Virus record (IMG/VR): IMGVR_UViG_3300008448_000019
Span: 1-64,000 of that record
Length of the DNA: 64,000 bases
Reading direction: 5' to 3' (one strand)
DNA from: a virus
Below are positions 6,597-13,747 of the stretch, in pieces. Both the position numbers and the translations under genes were made by a program. The number at the start of each line of letters is the position of its first letter. Positions within the stretch are counted from its first letter, which is position 1. The notes under the pieces are model-generated. The model saw only the letters and a program-made list of their open reading frames with translations. It was not told the DNA's origin and searched no databases.

Positions 6597-8573
6597 ATGC
6601 CTAAATTTAAACTAACTAGAAGCAGAATCCTTCTAGCCTTTTTACTCGCGTTTGCCCCAGCATTCCTTGCAGCAGACTTAGCCAACGCTAATACTTGCGT
6701 CTACCCAGGACAAGAAGCTGCAGTGGCTGCTGCCCAACAAAATGCTTCAACTGAACCAGTAGTTGTAGAGCTTAACACTTGCGGTGGAGATGACACCTCT
6801 TATCAGATTCCACTATCCGTTGACGTAACTTTTGACGGAGTAGCCTATAACAGCGTCTACGCTACAACCAACTCAGTTATCGTCTTCGGCGCTCCAGATG
6901 GAACCTACTGGACTTACCCCTCTACTCCTTCTATCTCCCTCTACTCCTTCGACTGGGTTGTATACCCGCAGTGGAGATCTGACGAACATTTAATCATTCG
7001 TTCATCAGATGGTGGATTCCAGGTAGACATTTCAGCTAGACCAATCTGGCTACAAAATGCAACAGAGCCAACTCATATTGTGATTACTGCTGCCATTCTT
7101 TCAGATGGCACAGTTGCTATGGCTTACACCCTCTCTGGTCCAGAGTACCCACAGTACAACCCTAGAACCGGAGTGCGTCTAAACGATGGCACAATCGTTG
7201 ACTTTGAGACCTACGGAATTGAAGAGACTGAAGAGACTCCAGAGCTTACTCCAGAGCCACCAACAGAGAACCCTTTTACCCCAGAGCCACCAGCTCCGTC
7301 TCTTAACGCTCCAACAAACGTAACCGCTACTCAACTACAGGATGGAACCGTTCAGCTTACCTGGGATGCTCCAACCCCTACAAGCACTTCAGTAGAGCGC
7401 TACGCAGTCAGTTGGTCAACAGATAACTTTGTCACCGGCTGGGGAGTAGCGTCTACTACAAACAGCATCATCATACCTAGAGACTCTTTCCAAACAACAG
7501 GTGGATTAGATCAGACTTACCAATTCAGAATACGTTCTGATAACGACACAGAAGCTGTCTACTCTCCATACTCGGACACTGCTTCGACATTAGTAGCGTC
7601 CCCTCCACCGCCTCCACCTACAGTTCCAAATGGTGCAACAGTTACAAACGAAGGCCAGTCTATAGAGATAATCGCCCCTGAAGGTCAGAGAATTGCCAGT
7701 GCCACAGGATACTACGGAGATCCAAACAACTCGACCAGAGGACAAGACGTCTCTTCTATTTTGTTTGAGCTACTAGCTGGAGAGACTTCAGCAACAGTAG
7801 AAGTATCGAACGAAACTTTCCAGAATGATCCAGCAGGCGGAACCGTGAAGGTGCTAATCCTTCTGGTTACTTATGAGCCGATTCCAGTGGAGCCGACTCC
7901 GACTCCATCCCCAGAACCGACCGTTGAACCAACCGTACCGCCGACCACACCAGTAGTCCCAGAACCAGAACCATCGCTGGAGCCAGAGCCAGAAGAACCG
8001 ACCACACCACAGCCAGAGGAACCAGAGCAACCAGAAGAGCCAACCACAGAACCTGTAGAGCCCTCTCCAGAACCTGTCGAACCTGAGCCTTCACCTGAAC
8101 CTTCACCTGAACCAACTCCTTCTGAAGAGGAGCCTATCACTTCTGTAGAGGATTTGCCAGAGGAGATTACCCCTGAAGTCCTTATGGATATAGACCTAGC
8201 TGAAATAGTCCCTACAGAGCTCTCAGAGGCCCAGGCAGAGGCTCTTATTGAGGCAGCCCTCGAGACCTTCGAAACAGCAGAACCAGGCTCTGAGGAGTAC
8301 GAGCAGGCTCTTGAGGCCCTATTCGTGGCAGCCCAGCAGGATGACATTGTCCTAGACGAGTCCCTAGCAGCCATCCCACTCCTTGGTGACGTCCTTGGAG
8401 GGGCCCTAGAAACCCTTAACTTCCTAGGAAACGCTGGAGCTGACATGAGCCCTCAGGTCCGAGAGCAGTCAGAAAAGGTGGTTGTTACAGCCGTTGTAGT
8501 CACCCAGATAGCCCTATCCGCCGTTTCAATGGCCGGTATAGCAACCACCGTAAACATAAGAAGCGGAGCATAA
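6597..8573 (+). CDS. Secreted, membrane-anchored FN3 protein with Pro/Glu-rich stalk
   Basis: The 658-residue protein begins with a clear signal peptide (basic MPKFKLTRSR, a hydrophobic core, cleavage near ANA at 31). It continues with an extracellular beta domain (about 35-215). A fibronectin type III domain follows (about 236-335, with VQLTWDAPTP). A second beta domain (about 345-425) comes next, then a low-complexity PEP/PSPEP stalk (about 430-510), an acidic helical region and a hydrophobic C-terminal helix (about 632-652). It looks like a surface protein made during infection or a virion adhesin. It is unusual for a phage to encode a protein with both an export signal and a C-terminal anchor. 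Confidence 0.7.
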   Translation: MPKFKLTRSRILLAFLLAFAPAFLAADLANANTCVYPGQEAAVAAAQQNASTEPVVVELNTCGGDDTSYQIPLSVDVTFDGVAYNSVYATTNSVIVFGAPDGTYWTYPSTPSISLYSFDWVVYPQWRSDEHLIIRSSDGGFQVDISARPIWLQNATEPTHIVITAAILSDGTVAMAYTLSGPEYPQYNPRTGVRLNDGTIVDFETYGIEETEETPELTPEPPTENPFTPEPPAPSLNAPTNVTATQLQDGTVQLTWDAPTPTSTSVERYAVSWSTDNFVTGWGVASTTNSIIIPRDSFQTTGGLDQTYQFRIRSDNDTEAVYSPYSDTASTLVASPPPPPPTVPNGATVTNEGQSIEIIAPEGQRIASATGYYGDPNNSTRGQDVSSILFELLAGETSATVEVSNETFQNDPAGGTVKVLILLVTYEPIPVEPTPTPSPEPTVEPTVPPTTPVVPEPEPSLEPEPEEPTTPQPEEPEQPEEPTTEPVEPSPEPVEPEPSPEPSPEPTPSEEEPITSVEDLPEEITPEVLMDIDLAEIVPTELSEAQAEALIEAALETFETAEPGSEEYEQALEALFVAAQQDDIVLDESLAAIPLLGDVLGGALETLNFLGNAGADMSPQVREQSEKVVVTAVVVTQIALSAVSMAGIATTVNIRSGA

Positions 8574-8981
8574 ATGTACGAATATCGAGTAAAGCAAGTC
8601 TTAAGGGTAGTTGACGGAGACACTATTGACGTCGATCTAGATCTAGGCTTCAACATCTCCTACACCCAGCGAGTCCGTCTAGCTGGAATAGATACACCAG
8701 AATCACGCACGACTGACAAAGCAGAAAAGGCTTTAGGACTAGAAGTTAAGAAGCACTTAGCTGAGACCCTAAAGGCTGCAAGTCTTATTGTTATTCGCAC
8801 CGAGAAGCCAGACTCTACTGAAAAGTATGGCCGGATCCTTGGTTGGATTTTCCTAGATGGCGCAAGCGAATCCGTTAACACTGCATTAATTGCAGGAGGA
8901 TATGCGTGGGACTACATGGGAGAAACAAAAGTCAAAGACTTTGAACTACTAAAACAAAGAAGAGAAAAAGGAAGCAAATAA
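8574..8981 (+). CDS. Staphylococcal nuclease-like (SNase) protein
   Basis: This 135-residue protein has the SNase core: DGDT (14-17), RLAGIDTPE (35-43) and EKYGRILGW with Arg87. Arg35, Glu43 and Arg87 match the catalytic set of the family, and Asp40 matches a calcium ligand. The family cuts DNA or RNA with calcium. There is no signal peptide, so it probably acts inside the cell, for example in degrading host nucleic acid. The ATG directly follows the upstream TAA, suggesting one operon from 6309 to 9188. Confidence 0.85.
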   Translation: MYEYRVKQVLRVVDGDTIDVDLDLGFNISYTQRVRLAGIDTPESRTTDKAEKALGLEVKKHLAETLKAASLIVIRTEKPDSTEKYGRILGWIFLDGASESVNTALIAGGYAWDYMGETKVKDFELLKQRREKGSK

Positions 8982-9188
8982 ATGCATTTCATCAAAGCAC
9001 TAGTAAAAGACGTAATCGAGCAGTCGTGGACTCTTCTTGGTATGGCCGTTGCATGGTTAGTACTAGAAGGCTCCGCTAAAGATCTAACAGGAAACCTAAT
9101 TGGTTTGACCCTCCTCCTGTGGGTTGTAACCTTCCCGTTCTTCCGCTATGAGAAGGAAGAAAAAGAAACAAAAAAGAAAACTAAGTAG
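8982..9188 (+). CDS. Small membrane protein, 68 aa
   Basis: The ATG directly follows the nuclease stop codon. Two hydrophobic segments (WTLLGMAVAWLVLEG and LIGLTLLLWVVTFPFF) are followed by a Lys/Glu-rich tail (RYEKEEKETKKKTK). It is the last gene before a terminator and lies just upstream of two lysins, so a holin or antiholin role is possible. Nothing more specific supports that. Confidence 0.6.
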   Translation: MHFIKALVKDVIEQSWTLLGMAVAWLVLEGSAKDLTGNLIGLTLLLWVVTFPFFRYEKEEKETKKKTK

Positions 9189-9200
9189 TCGTTCCCTAAG

Positions 9201-9242
9201 CCCCGGTAGCTCTCTGTAATTGGAGTAGTTACCGGGGTTTCT
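9201..9242 (+). terminator. Rho-independent terminator
   Basis: The stem CCCCGGTA (9201-9208) pairs with TACCGGGG (9230-9237) and is followed by TTTCTTA. It ends the 6309-9188 operon. Confidence 0.85.
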
Positions 9243-9265
9243 TATATCCGTTGTAAATAAAAGGG

Positions 9266-9287
9266 TGAAAAATTTTTCATGTATAAT
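9266..9287 (+). promoter_or_regulatory. Palindrome and -10 box before M23 lysin
   Basis: The perfect 14-base palindrome TGAAAAATTTTTCA (9266-9279) lies 2 nt upstream of TATAAT (9282-9287). This is where an operator or activator site would sit. The lysin gene starts 69 bases downstream. Confidence 0.55.
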
Positions 9288-9356
9288 ATAATTTGATGCT
9301 GAAAAGCAGTATTAACGCACATTCCAAATAATTATGGAAAACTAAGGAGATTTAAT

Positions 9357-10031
9357 ATGTCAACATGGATACGGCCAGTAGATGGCGGATCAATTTCAGA
9401 TAGCTTTAACGGGCACAAGAATAGGGCAAAGCCCTCAGTAAATCCAGGAGTTGACTACGCGGTTGCTACTGGAACACCAGCAAAAGCAGTCGCTGACGGA
9501 ACTGTTATAAATATTGTTAACACTTTCACCGGGGCTGGTGGACGTATGGTATTTCTAAGCTTCCCATCAGGTCACACTGCAGATTACCTGCACCTTTCAC
9601 GCATTGATGTTCAACCAGGACAAGCAGTAAAGCAGGGTCAAGTAATTGGCCTAACTGGTGGCTCAGGTCTTGGCAAAGAAAACGGCTACGGAGCACACCT
9701 TCACTTCTCATTCAGAGTCGGCGGTACACCAACTATGGGTGCTGGAAACATTGACTACGAAGCTTTTAGAGGCGCACCTACAAGTGCTGCACCTGCACCT
9801 GCAACACCTGCAGCACCAGCTAAAGCTGGAACAAGAGCGTACCCAGGAAGAATGCTAAAGCAAGGCGAACCTGCTAACGCAGATGTTCTTTACTTACAAA
9901 ACAAACTTGGTGTAAACCCAACTGGTCCATTCGGTCCTAAGACTCACGCAGCTGTTGTCGCTTTCCAAGCTTCAAAAGGTTTAACTGCTGATGGAGTTGT
10001 CGGACCTAAGACCTGGGGACTGCTGGGCTAA
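9357..10031 (+). CDS. M23-type endopeptidase with peptidoglycan-binding domain (lysin)
   Basis: The 224-residue protein has an N-terminal LytM/M23 domain (about 1-125) and an Ala/Pro linker. A C-terminal PG_binding_1 domain follows (about 168-224, YLQNKLG...GPFGPKTHAAVVAFQ...DGVVGPKTWGLL). M23 enzymes cut peptide cross-links with zinc. The HLH pair is present (114-116), but the first motif reads NPGVD (29-33) where the family has HxxxD, so one zinc ligand is Asn. It may be less active or use another ligand. AAGGAGA stands before the ATG. The next gene is an amidase carrying the same wall-binding domain. Confidence 0.85.
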   Translation: MSTWIRPVDGGSISDSFNGHKNRAKPSVNPGVDYAVATGTPAKAVADGTVINIVNTFTGAGGRMVFLSFPSGHTADYLHLSRIDVQPGQAVKQGQVIGLTGGSGLGKENGYGAHLHFSFRVGGTPTMGAGNIDYEAFRGAPTSAAPAPATPAAPAKAGTRAYPGRMLKQGEPANADVLYLQNKLGVNPTGPFGPKTHAAVVAFQASKGLTADGVVGPKTWGLLG

Positions 10032-10159
10032 TAAAAAGTACTTAACTTTACTTTTACTTTATAAATCAAGGGGGCTTGTCGAAGACGGCACTATTGTTTC
10101 TAAAACTGGAAACAAGTCCCAACGCGCAAGGAGAAGTAAATGTTAAAGAGGAGAAACGT

Positions 10160-10930
10160 ATGACGTGGTATCCAAAAGTATCAGGAGTACAAGATAACGG
10201 ATTTGGTGGCTCTCGTAATGGTCAACCAATCAACGGAGTAGTAATACACCACGTTGCAGGTACTAACGGGTTATCTTATGTAGCTAACGCTAACACTAGA
10301 GATTCACACCCCACATATCACATAGCCAGAAGCGGAGCTGTAACAGGGATTGTAAACCCTGAACGCAGACCCCACTCAACTGGTGGAGCCCCAGATCCAA
10401 ACGCTGTTTCGTTTGAGATAGATAACTCTTCTACTGGAGGAGATTGGCCTATATCTCCGGAATCTCTTAATGCTTTAATTGATGTAATTGTGTTTCACGC
10501 AAGTCAATCGCCTAGAGCAGGAAAAGGATTTGCAAAGAATGAGCCTTCAGTTAGACAGTCAGAGTTCTTTATAGCGTGGCACTCACAGTACAAAGCAACC
10601 GCTTGTCCTGGACCATTCATAATGTCTCAACTTGACTACATTGTTGCTGAGTGCAATAAGAGAGCATCTAACTCTGCACCAGCACCAACGTCAATTCCAG
10701 TCCCTACCCCACCACCTACTCCTCCAGTAAGTAAAAAACCTAGATTAGGTAAGTGGTTAAAAATAGGATCTACAGGACCGAATGTAGTTTTTCTACAAAG
10801 TAAGTTGGGTCTAAAACAAGACGGACAGTTCGGTCCAATCACTGACAGAGCAGTCCGAGCTTTTCAGAAAGCAAATGGTTTAAAAGTTGACGGCATTGTT
10901 GGACCAATAACTTGGTCAAGACTCCCATAG
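10160..10930 (+). CDS. N-acetylmuramoyl-L-alanine amidase with peptidoglycan-binding domain
   Basis: I place the start at ATG 10160 because AGAGGAGA lies at ideal distance; a TTG at 10076 would add 28 unrelated residues. The 256-residue protein has an Amidase_2 fold (about 1-165), with VIHHVAG (His30/31), THYH-like PTYHIA, WHSQYKATACPGP (His141, Cys149). A Pro-rich linker and a PG_binding_1 domain (about 190-256) follow. It cuts the bond between MurNAc and L-Ala. The binding domain resembles that of the preceding M23 lysin, suggesting shared descent. Confidence 0.9.
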   Translation: MTWYPKVSGVQDNGFGGSRNGQPINGVVIHHVAGTNGLSYVANANTRDSHPTYHIARSGAVTGIVNPERRPHSTGGAPDPNAVSFEIDNSSTGGDWPISPESLNALIDVIVFHASQSPRAGKGFAKNEPSVRQSEFFIAWHSQYKATACPGPFIMSQLDYIVAECNKRASNSAPAPTSIPVPTPPPTPPVSKKPRLGKWLKIGSTGPNVVFLQSKLGLKQDGQFGPITDRAVRAFQKANGLKVDGIVGPITWSRLP

Positions 10931-10949
10931 CACACAGACCTTAAAAACA

Positions 10950-10982
10950 AAAAACCCCCGGCCTCTACACCGGGGGCTTTCT
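10950..10982. terminator. Terminator
   Basis: CCCCCGG (10955-10961) pairs with CCGGGGG (10970-10976). There are A-runs on the left and TTT on the right, so it can act in both directions between convergent genes. Confidence 0.85.
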
Positions 10983-11052
10983 GTATCAATCACACTAAAG
11001 GAATAACAATGAACAGTACCCATAAGTACAATTTCATTATACACACAAAAGT

Positions 11053-11352
11053 CTAAAAATCATCCTCTTCGCGACGTCTTTTTTCTTCAAGTTCTTCTTC
11101 GCTATACATAGACTCGTCAATCATACCCATGACATTTTCCATAATCTCATCAAAGGATTGGTTGATCCTAATCACGTTACGATCGCGCATAAACATCTCA
11201 GCCAGCTCAGCTTTATAAATAAGCTTTTGTAAGGTCTTTTGATCTTTAGCACCTAGGTTTTTAAATAGAGGATTGGCCAAAATCATACGCTGAATGTCGT
11301 ACATGTGGCGCTGCTTTTGAAGACGTTGCAAGCTCTTCTCATTAATCCTCAT
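11053..11352 (-). CDS. Hypothetical protein, 99 aa
   Basis: This all-helical charged protein has a ribosome binding site (AGGAGA, 8 nt). The N-terminus is basic and the C-terminus very acidic (EEELEEKRRREEDDF). It is the last gene of the minus-strand run 11053-13658. I do not recognise a family. Confidence 0.65.
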   Translation of the reverse strand: MRINEKSLQRLQKQRHMYDIQRMILANPLFKNLGAKDQKTLQKLIYKAELAEMFMRDRNVIRINQSFDEIMENVMGMIDESMYSEEELEEKRRREEDDF

Positions 11353-11409
11353 GCCAGTAGTCTCCTAAGCTTTTAATCGGGCTATGTTTACCCTATCAGA
11401 ATATTTAGA

Positions 11410-11598
11410 CTACAAATACTTCTTTGAGACCTTGTCGTTAAAGTCTTTTACCCAGTCCCTTGTGGGACCCTCTAAGTCTTCAGATGACACGTTTTCTGAC
11501 AGTGCAGAGACAACTTCAGCTACCCCAGCTCTAAAGCCATCGTCCCACTTCTTTTGCTCTTCCATTTGGCTCTGAAAGTATGGAGGTGTTGGAGTCAT
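11410..11598 (-). CDS. Hypothetical protein, 62 aa
   Basis: The small hydrophilic protein is helical in the middle (FRAGVAEVVSALSENVSSED). The ribosome binding site AGGAAAT lies inside the right arm of the hairpin at 11607-11629, so translation may depend on that hairpin opening. The function is unknown. Confidence 0.55.
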   Translation of the reverse strand: MTPTPPYFQSQMEEQKKWDDGFRAGVAEVVSALSENVSSEDLEGPTRDWVKDFNDKVSKKYL

Positions 11599-11606
11599 AA
11601 TATTTC

Positions 11607-11629
11607 CTATCTCTAAAGATAGGTTAATT
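11607..11629. promoter_or_regulatory. Hairpin overlapping a ribosome binding site
   Basis: CCTATCT and AGATAGG form a 7-bp stem with a 4-base loop, followed on the plus strand by TTAATTTT. On the minus strand the stem covers the ribosome binding site of the gene ending at 11410. It may act as a weak terminator for the gene above or as a translational switch. Confidence 0.5.
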
Positions 11630-11637
11630 TTATCAGT

Positions 11638-11826
11638 CTAGTTTTTCTCTGATTTGGCCCAAGGCATCTGGGTAAGGACACCCTTGTACCAGTCCCACCG
11701 AAAGTATAGGTTTTCCGGCCTACTGTAGCCTAGGAACTCCCTAGCTACAAGCCAGTCCAAGACTTCCTCGCGGCCCTCTTGCTTAAGCTTTTCGGCTTCT
11801 TCATTACTCACTTGGCCATTTGCCAT
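11638..11826 (-). CDS. Hypothetical protein, 62 aa
   Basis: The protein is rich in charged and aromatic residues (YFRWDWYKGVLTQMPW near the end). Its start overlaps the upstream gene by 23 bases, so it is probably translationally coupled. I do not recognise a family. Confidence 0.55.
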   Translation of the reverse strand: MANGQVSNEEAEKLKQEGREEVLDWLVAREFLGYSRPENLYFRWDWYKGVLTQMPWAKSEKN

Positions 11827-12091
11827 CTAGAACCATCATTGCGATAACGCTATAGTTTGCAAGATCTAGGAAAGAGTCGCGCAAACTTTCGTTCTCTGGT
11901 GTTGCACCGCTGTCAATCAAGTGATTAATACGAGATAGCTTGTCATGCATACGAACCCTAAGACCATTCAAAGGACCTCCAGGAGCTCTAGAGATATTAA
12001 GTGGCCCATAGTCAGCCTGCTTCTTAACTAGAACTTGATAGGTCTCACTGTAAAACGGTTTAGATACTTCTTTAAATTGTTCAATGTCCAT
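11804..12091 (-). CDS. DUF1599 / nucleotide-modification-associated domain-like protein
   Basis: The 95-residue protein shows the pattern KKQADYGPLNI, then GLRVRMHDKLSRINHL, then ESLRDSFLDLANYSVIAMMV. This resembles the DUF1599 family (nucleotide modification associated domain 1), found in many phages. The family is all-helical and has been linked by gene context to nucleotide or base modification, without proven chemistry. It overlaps the upstream membrane gene by 1 base. Confidence 0.65.
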   Translation of the reverse strand: MDIEQFKEVSKPFYSETYQVLVKKQADYGPLNISRAPGGPLNGLRVRMHDKLSRINHLIDSGATPENESLRDSFLDLANYSVIAMMVLDGKWPSE

Positions 12092-12363
12092 TAGTTTTTT
12101 CTCCCTATAATTTCGTTAACTAGATCTTTTGCACTTCTTTTGTCTTCACCAGCAGCTGCACCATACTTATGTAGTAAGCATAATAGTACAGAAGCATACA
12201 AAAGTTCGTCCATTAGCGCGAGTCCAGGGATCCAGTCAAAAGGATCAGGAATGATGATTAACGCGACAAGAACCCAAGTGGCACCCTTAACCAATACAGG
12301 AGCTCTCCCATACTGGGCAAGATGTGGTTTTGCAGCATCCTTAACTCTCTGTTTAAGAGTCAA
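12091..12363 (-). CDS. DUF1232-like membrane protein
   Basis: These 90 residues hold a hydrophobic segment with the pattern IIIPDPFDWIPGLALMDELLY, which recalls DUF1232 (SPxDLIPD...D). One or two membrane helices lie in the middle and charged ends flank them. It overlaps its neighbours by 1 and 11 bases. The function of the family is unknown. Confidence 0.55.
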   Translation of the reverse strand: MTLKQRVKDAAKPHLAQYGRAPVLVKGATWVLVALIIIPDPFDWIPGLALMDELLYASVLLCLLHKYGAAAGEDKRSAKDLVNEIIGRKN

Positions 12364-12538
12364 GCTCGACTTTTTCTATAACAGTAATGGCGTCGAACAT
12401 ACCATGCTTTGTAAGTTCAGCAACCACCAAGTCTTGGAACCGTAAGGCTCCTTCTTGCATGATCATTTTTACAGCGAGCTCTTCGGCCTCACCAATGTCG
12501 ACAAGTTCAACCTGCCGATCATACTTTTTTGCGTCCAT
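12353..12538 (-). CDS. Hypothetical protein, 61 aa
   Basis: The acidic helical protein overlaps both neighbours (11 and 20 bases), as is usual in a compact phage operon. The sequence MDAKKYDRQVELVDIGEAEE matches no family I know. Confidence 0.5.
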   Translation of the reverse strand: MDAKKYDRQVELVDIGEAEELAVKMIMQEGALRFQDLVVAELTKHGMFDAITVIEKVELDS

Positions 12539-12839
12539 CTATCTTTTCAATCTTTCGTACGATTGTTGTCCTACGCCAAGTATAACCACTTGTGGCGTCG
12601 ATTCCTTCACAATCTAGGTGCATTATCTGCCCAACAGTAGCATTTACTGCCCGAAGATTGAACCACATATTATCCCCACGAAGCATTACCACTTCTAGCT
12701 CTAGCTCCTCTTCAGGAGCCTTACCCATCCCATCCCCCGGTGCGCGCTTAGCTATCCCACGATTGAGATTAATAATGTAAGAACTGGTTTCTGTGTAAAC
12801 CTTATACACACCAGAAGTCTTACCCTCTAAGCTGTTCAT
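12519..12839 (-). CDS. Hypothetical beta-rich protein, 106 aa
   Basis: The pattern of alternating hydrophobic residues (SSYIINLNRG, LELEVVMLRGDNMWFNLRAV) suggests a small beta-barrel. TACAAT lies 6 nt before the ATG, so a leaderless internal promoter is likely. It overlaps the upstream gene by 4 bases. No family is recognised. Confidence 0.55.
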   Translation of the reverse strand: MNSLEGKTSGVYKVYTETSSYIINLNRGIAKRAPGDGMGKAPEEELELEVVMLRGDNMWFNLRAVNATVGQIMHLDCEGIDATSGYTWRRTTIVRKIEKIDGRKKV

Positions 12840-13024
12840 CTTCTAATTGTATCAGACCTTCTTTTAGCTCTTCTTCCCCTAGGCTTTTTTCTTCTACTCT
12901 GTCTAAGAGCTTTAACTAGAATTAAATATGTAACCCAAGCAAAAGCGATCTCAAAGCCAACGTTCATTAGGAAGTCTGCCAATAGATGATGCGGGTCCGT
13001 TAGAATATCAATCCAAGTTTGCAT
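12836..13024 (-). CDS. Small membrane protein with Arg/Lys-rich tail
   Basis: The 62-residue protein has one transmembrane helix (VGFEIAFAWVTYLILV) and a strongly basic C-terminus (RRKKPRGRRAKRRSD). The basic tail should stay in the cytoplasm by the positive-inside rule. It may be a lysis accessory or membrane tether. It overlaps both neighbours slightly. Confidence 0.6.
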   Translation of the reverse strand: MQTWIDILTDPHHLLADFLMNVGFEIAFAWVTYLILVKALRQSRRKKPRGRRAKRRSDTIRR

Positions 13025-13215
13025 TAAGGTGTCTCACTCCAACAGCAACCATCACAGGAGTGGACCGCATCTTCTCCCTCATATTCAAGTTCTGGATCCG
13101 GATGACCAATCCCGTGTATACAAATCCGTTCCATAACTTTAATATCACGTCGCCATGATCTAGGTGCATCACTTAGTGGGAGATCTCTAGGAGCGTGCTC
13201 AGTCATTTGGGTCAT
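13024..13215 (-). CDS. Small Cys/His-containing protein
   Basis: The 63-residue protein ends with CIHGIGHPDPE...AVHSCDGCCWSE, a Cys/His set that could bind one zinc. It overlaps both neighbours, so it is part of the operon. The role is unknown. Confidence 0.55.
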   Translation of the reverse strand: MTQMTEHAPRDLPLSDAPRSWRRDIKVMERICIHGIGHPDPELEYEGEDAVHSCDGCCWSETP

Positions 13216-13399
13216 CTCGAAAAGTAGAAGTCATTTTATAAAACTCTAGGTCAGCATAAACCTGACGAGTTAGTTTATTTGCCTGATCCATCATAATCTT
13301 TGCAACTTCTACCTTCGCCCAAAGATCAGCAAGTTTCTCACTGTCTATGGATTTAGCGTATTCCGATGCGTCAAAGTTAAAGTCAAAACTTTCATTCAT
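13199..13399 (-). CDS. Hypothetical helical protein, 66 aa
   Basis: An acidic N-terminus (MNESFDFNFDASEYAK) leads to an amphipathic helix (KLADLWAKVEVAKIMMDQANK). It overlaps the upstream gene by 8 bases. The function is unknown. Confidence 0.55.
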   Translation of the reverse strand: MNESFDFNFDASEYAKSIDSEKLADLWAKVEVAKIMMDQANKLTRQVYADLEFYKMTSTFRDDPND

Positions 13400-13658
13400 C
13401 TTTGTAGTCCGTTCTAGAGACTACCTGCTTGGCGATCTCTAAGGTCAACCTAGCATCCTCTTCCTCATCTGTCAAGGAGTGGTAGATCGTGTCCAACTCT
13501 TCATATATCCGGCCCTTCTCGAACATTACCCCCATCTCATACCCAAATTCAGAAGCTGCATCTAATGCTGCTTTTTGTGCGTTTTCTGCTACAGTTTTGG
13601 CGTCTATCACTTTCGCCATGTAGTCGCTTAAGTATGCGCTTCGTTCTTTAAAGTCCAT
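13392..13658 (-). CDS. Hypothetical helical protein, 88 aa
   Basis: This is the first gene of the 13658-11053 minus-strand run. It is predicted to be mostly helical with possible coiled-coil character (AKTVAENAQKAALDAASE, DARLTLEIAKQVVS). It diverges from the lysin at 13748, and the 89-base gap holds both promoters. No family is recognised. Confidence 0.6.
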   Translation of the reverse strand: MDFKERSAYLSDYMAKVIDAKTVAENAQKAALDAASEFGYEMGVMFEKGRIYEELDTIYHSLTDEEEDARLTLEIAKQVVSRTDYKDE

Positions 13659-13747
13659 GATGAAAGCCTACACTATCTAATCCAAATTCGCACCCCCCGA
13701 GCGCTTGGTACAATTGAGTGGGAGATACTATATCTAGGAGAGTTACA

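Noticed and set aside
7867-8446. Antisense frames over the Pro/Glu stalk
   Set aside because: They mirror a low-complexity coding repeat; the plus-strand gene has a signal peptide and domains.
12140-12445. Plus-strand frame of 101 codons
   Set aside because: It lies antisense to the DUF1232-like and neighbouring genes, which overlap in operon style and have start signals.
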